Assembly: GCA_016711435.1 (NCBI GenBank)
Contig: JADJSY010000081.1
Coordinates: forward strand, 1-13,390
Length of the DNA stretch: 13,390 nucleotides
Origin: Lewinellaceae bacterium
GTDB lineage: Bacteria; Bacteroidota; Bacteroidia; Chitinophagales; Saprospiraceae
Reading direction: 5' to 3'
In this document: positions 13,326 to 13,390 of the stretch, piece by piece
Layout: each line of letters opens with the position of its first letter
Position numbering within the stretch: position 1 is the stretch's first letter
Notes under the pieces: model-generated
What the model was told of the DNA's origin: nothing
Database searches by the model: none
What the model saw: the letters and a program-made list of their open reading frames with translations, nothing else
Program-made: the position numbers and the translations under genes

Positions 13326-13390
13326 TAACCGCACTCGCATCATCACGGGCGGGCGCATGAAAATCGAATCGGCTTACAGTGCGTGGCCGA
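13318..13390 (+). CDS. Start of a further rightward gene, cut by window edge
   Basis: An ATG at 13318-13320, with GAAGGG upstream at about 5 nt spacing, opens a frame that stays open to the right edge (24 codons, MSDNRTRIITGGRMKIESAY and onward). It overlaps the fibre gene's TGA by 8 nt (ATGTCTGA), the same overlap seen between the last two leftward genes. Too little is present for a family call. Position after a fibre gene suggests another fibre subunit or a fibre-assembly protein. Confidence 0.6.
   Translation, partial: MSDNRTRIITGGRMKIESAYSAWP

Overview
The window is a piece of a tailed double-stranded DNA phage genome. The phage very probably has a contractile tail (myovirus): a baseplate hub, an OB-fold central spike, a gp25-like wedge protein and a gp6/gpJ-like wedge protein lie in the order typical of contractile tails, followed by tail-fibre genes. 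Packing is tight, with many 4 to 10 nt overlaps, and no RNA genes, insertion sequences or CRISPR arrays are visible. The host cannot be named from the sequence. Base composition is moderately GC-rich, and one inserted gene is clearly more AT-rich.

Layout. Positions 1-2799 are a leftward block of four genes: a 257-residue protein with two Cys pairs, a 95-residue protein, a 371-residue protein with a Lys/Pro-rich linker, and a fourth gene cut by the left edge. Positions 2800-2923 are a divergent promoter region with a consensus leftward -35 box, a perfect rightward TATAAT and a hairpin-forming dyad. From 2924 to the right edge everything runs rightward: a RuvC-like Holliday-junction resolvase, three unrecognised small genes (3535-4725), a strong intrinsic terminator (4742-4766), then the baseplate and fibre cluster. 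That cluster holds the hub, spike, gp25-like wedge, gp6/J-like wedge (split by an apparent -1 frameshift), an AT-rich cargo gene with an ADP-ribosyltransferase-like N-terminal signature, a large tail protein with a beta-rich C-terminal half, two fibre proteins sharing an N-terminal domain, and the first 24 codons of a further gene.

How they fit together. Hub and spike would form the membrane-piercing centre. The gp25-like and J-like proteins would form the wedges. The 613-residue protein probably links wedge to periphery, and the last genes would be receptor-binding fibres or their adaptors. The resolvase acts on branched DNA before packaging. The cargo gene is not obviously structural and looks like an accessory (moron-type) insertion.

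The most unusual signals are: (1) the pentamer GTAAA/TTTAC, at about 123 copies on the two strands against roughly 20 expected from composition, in all reading frames, on both strands and in gaps, and strong enough to dictate codon choice; (2) the frameshifted J-like gene with a C CCC TGA slip site; (3) the AT-rich cargo gene; and (4) an intrinsic terminator 15 nt before the hub gene.
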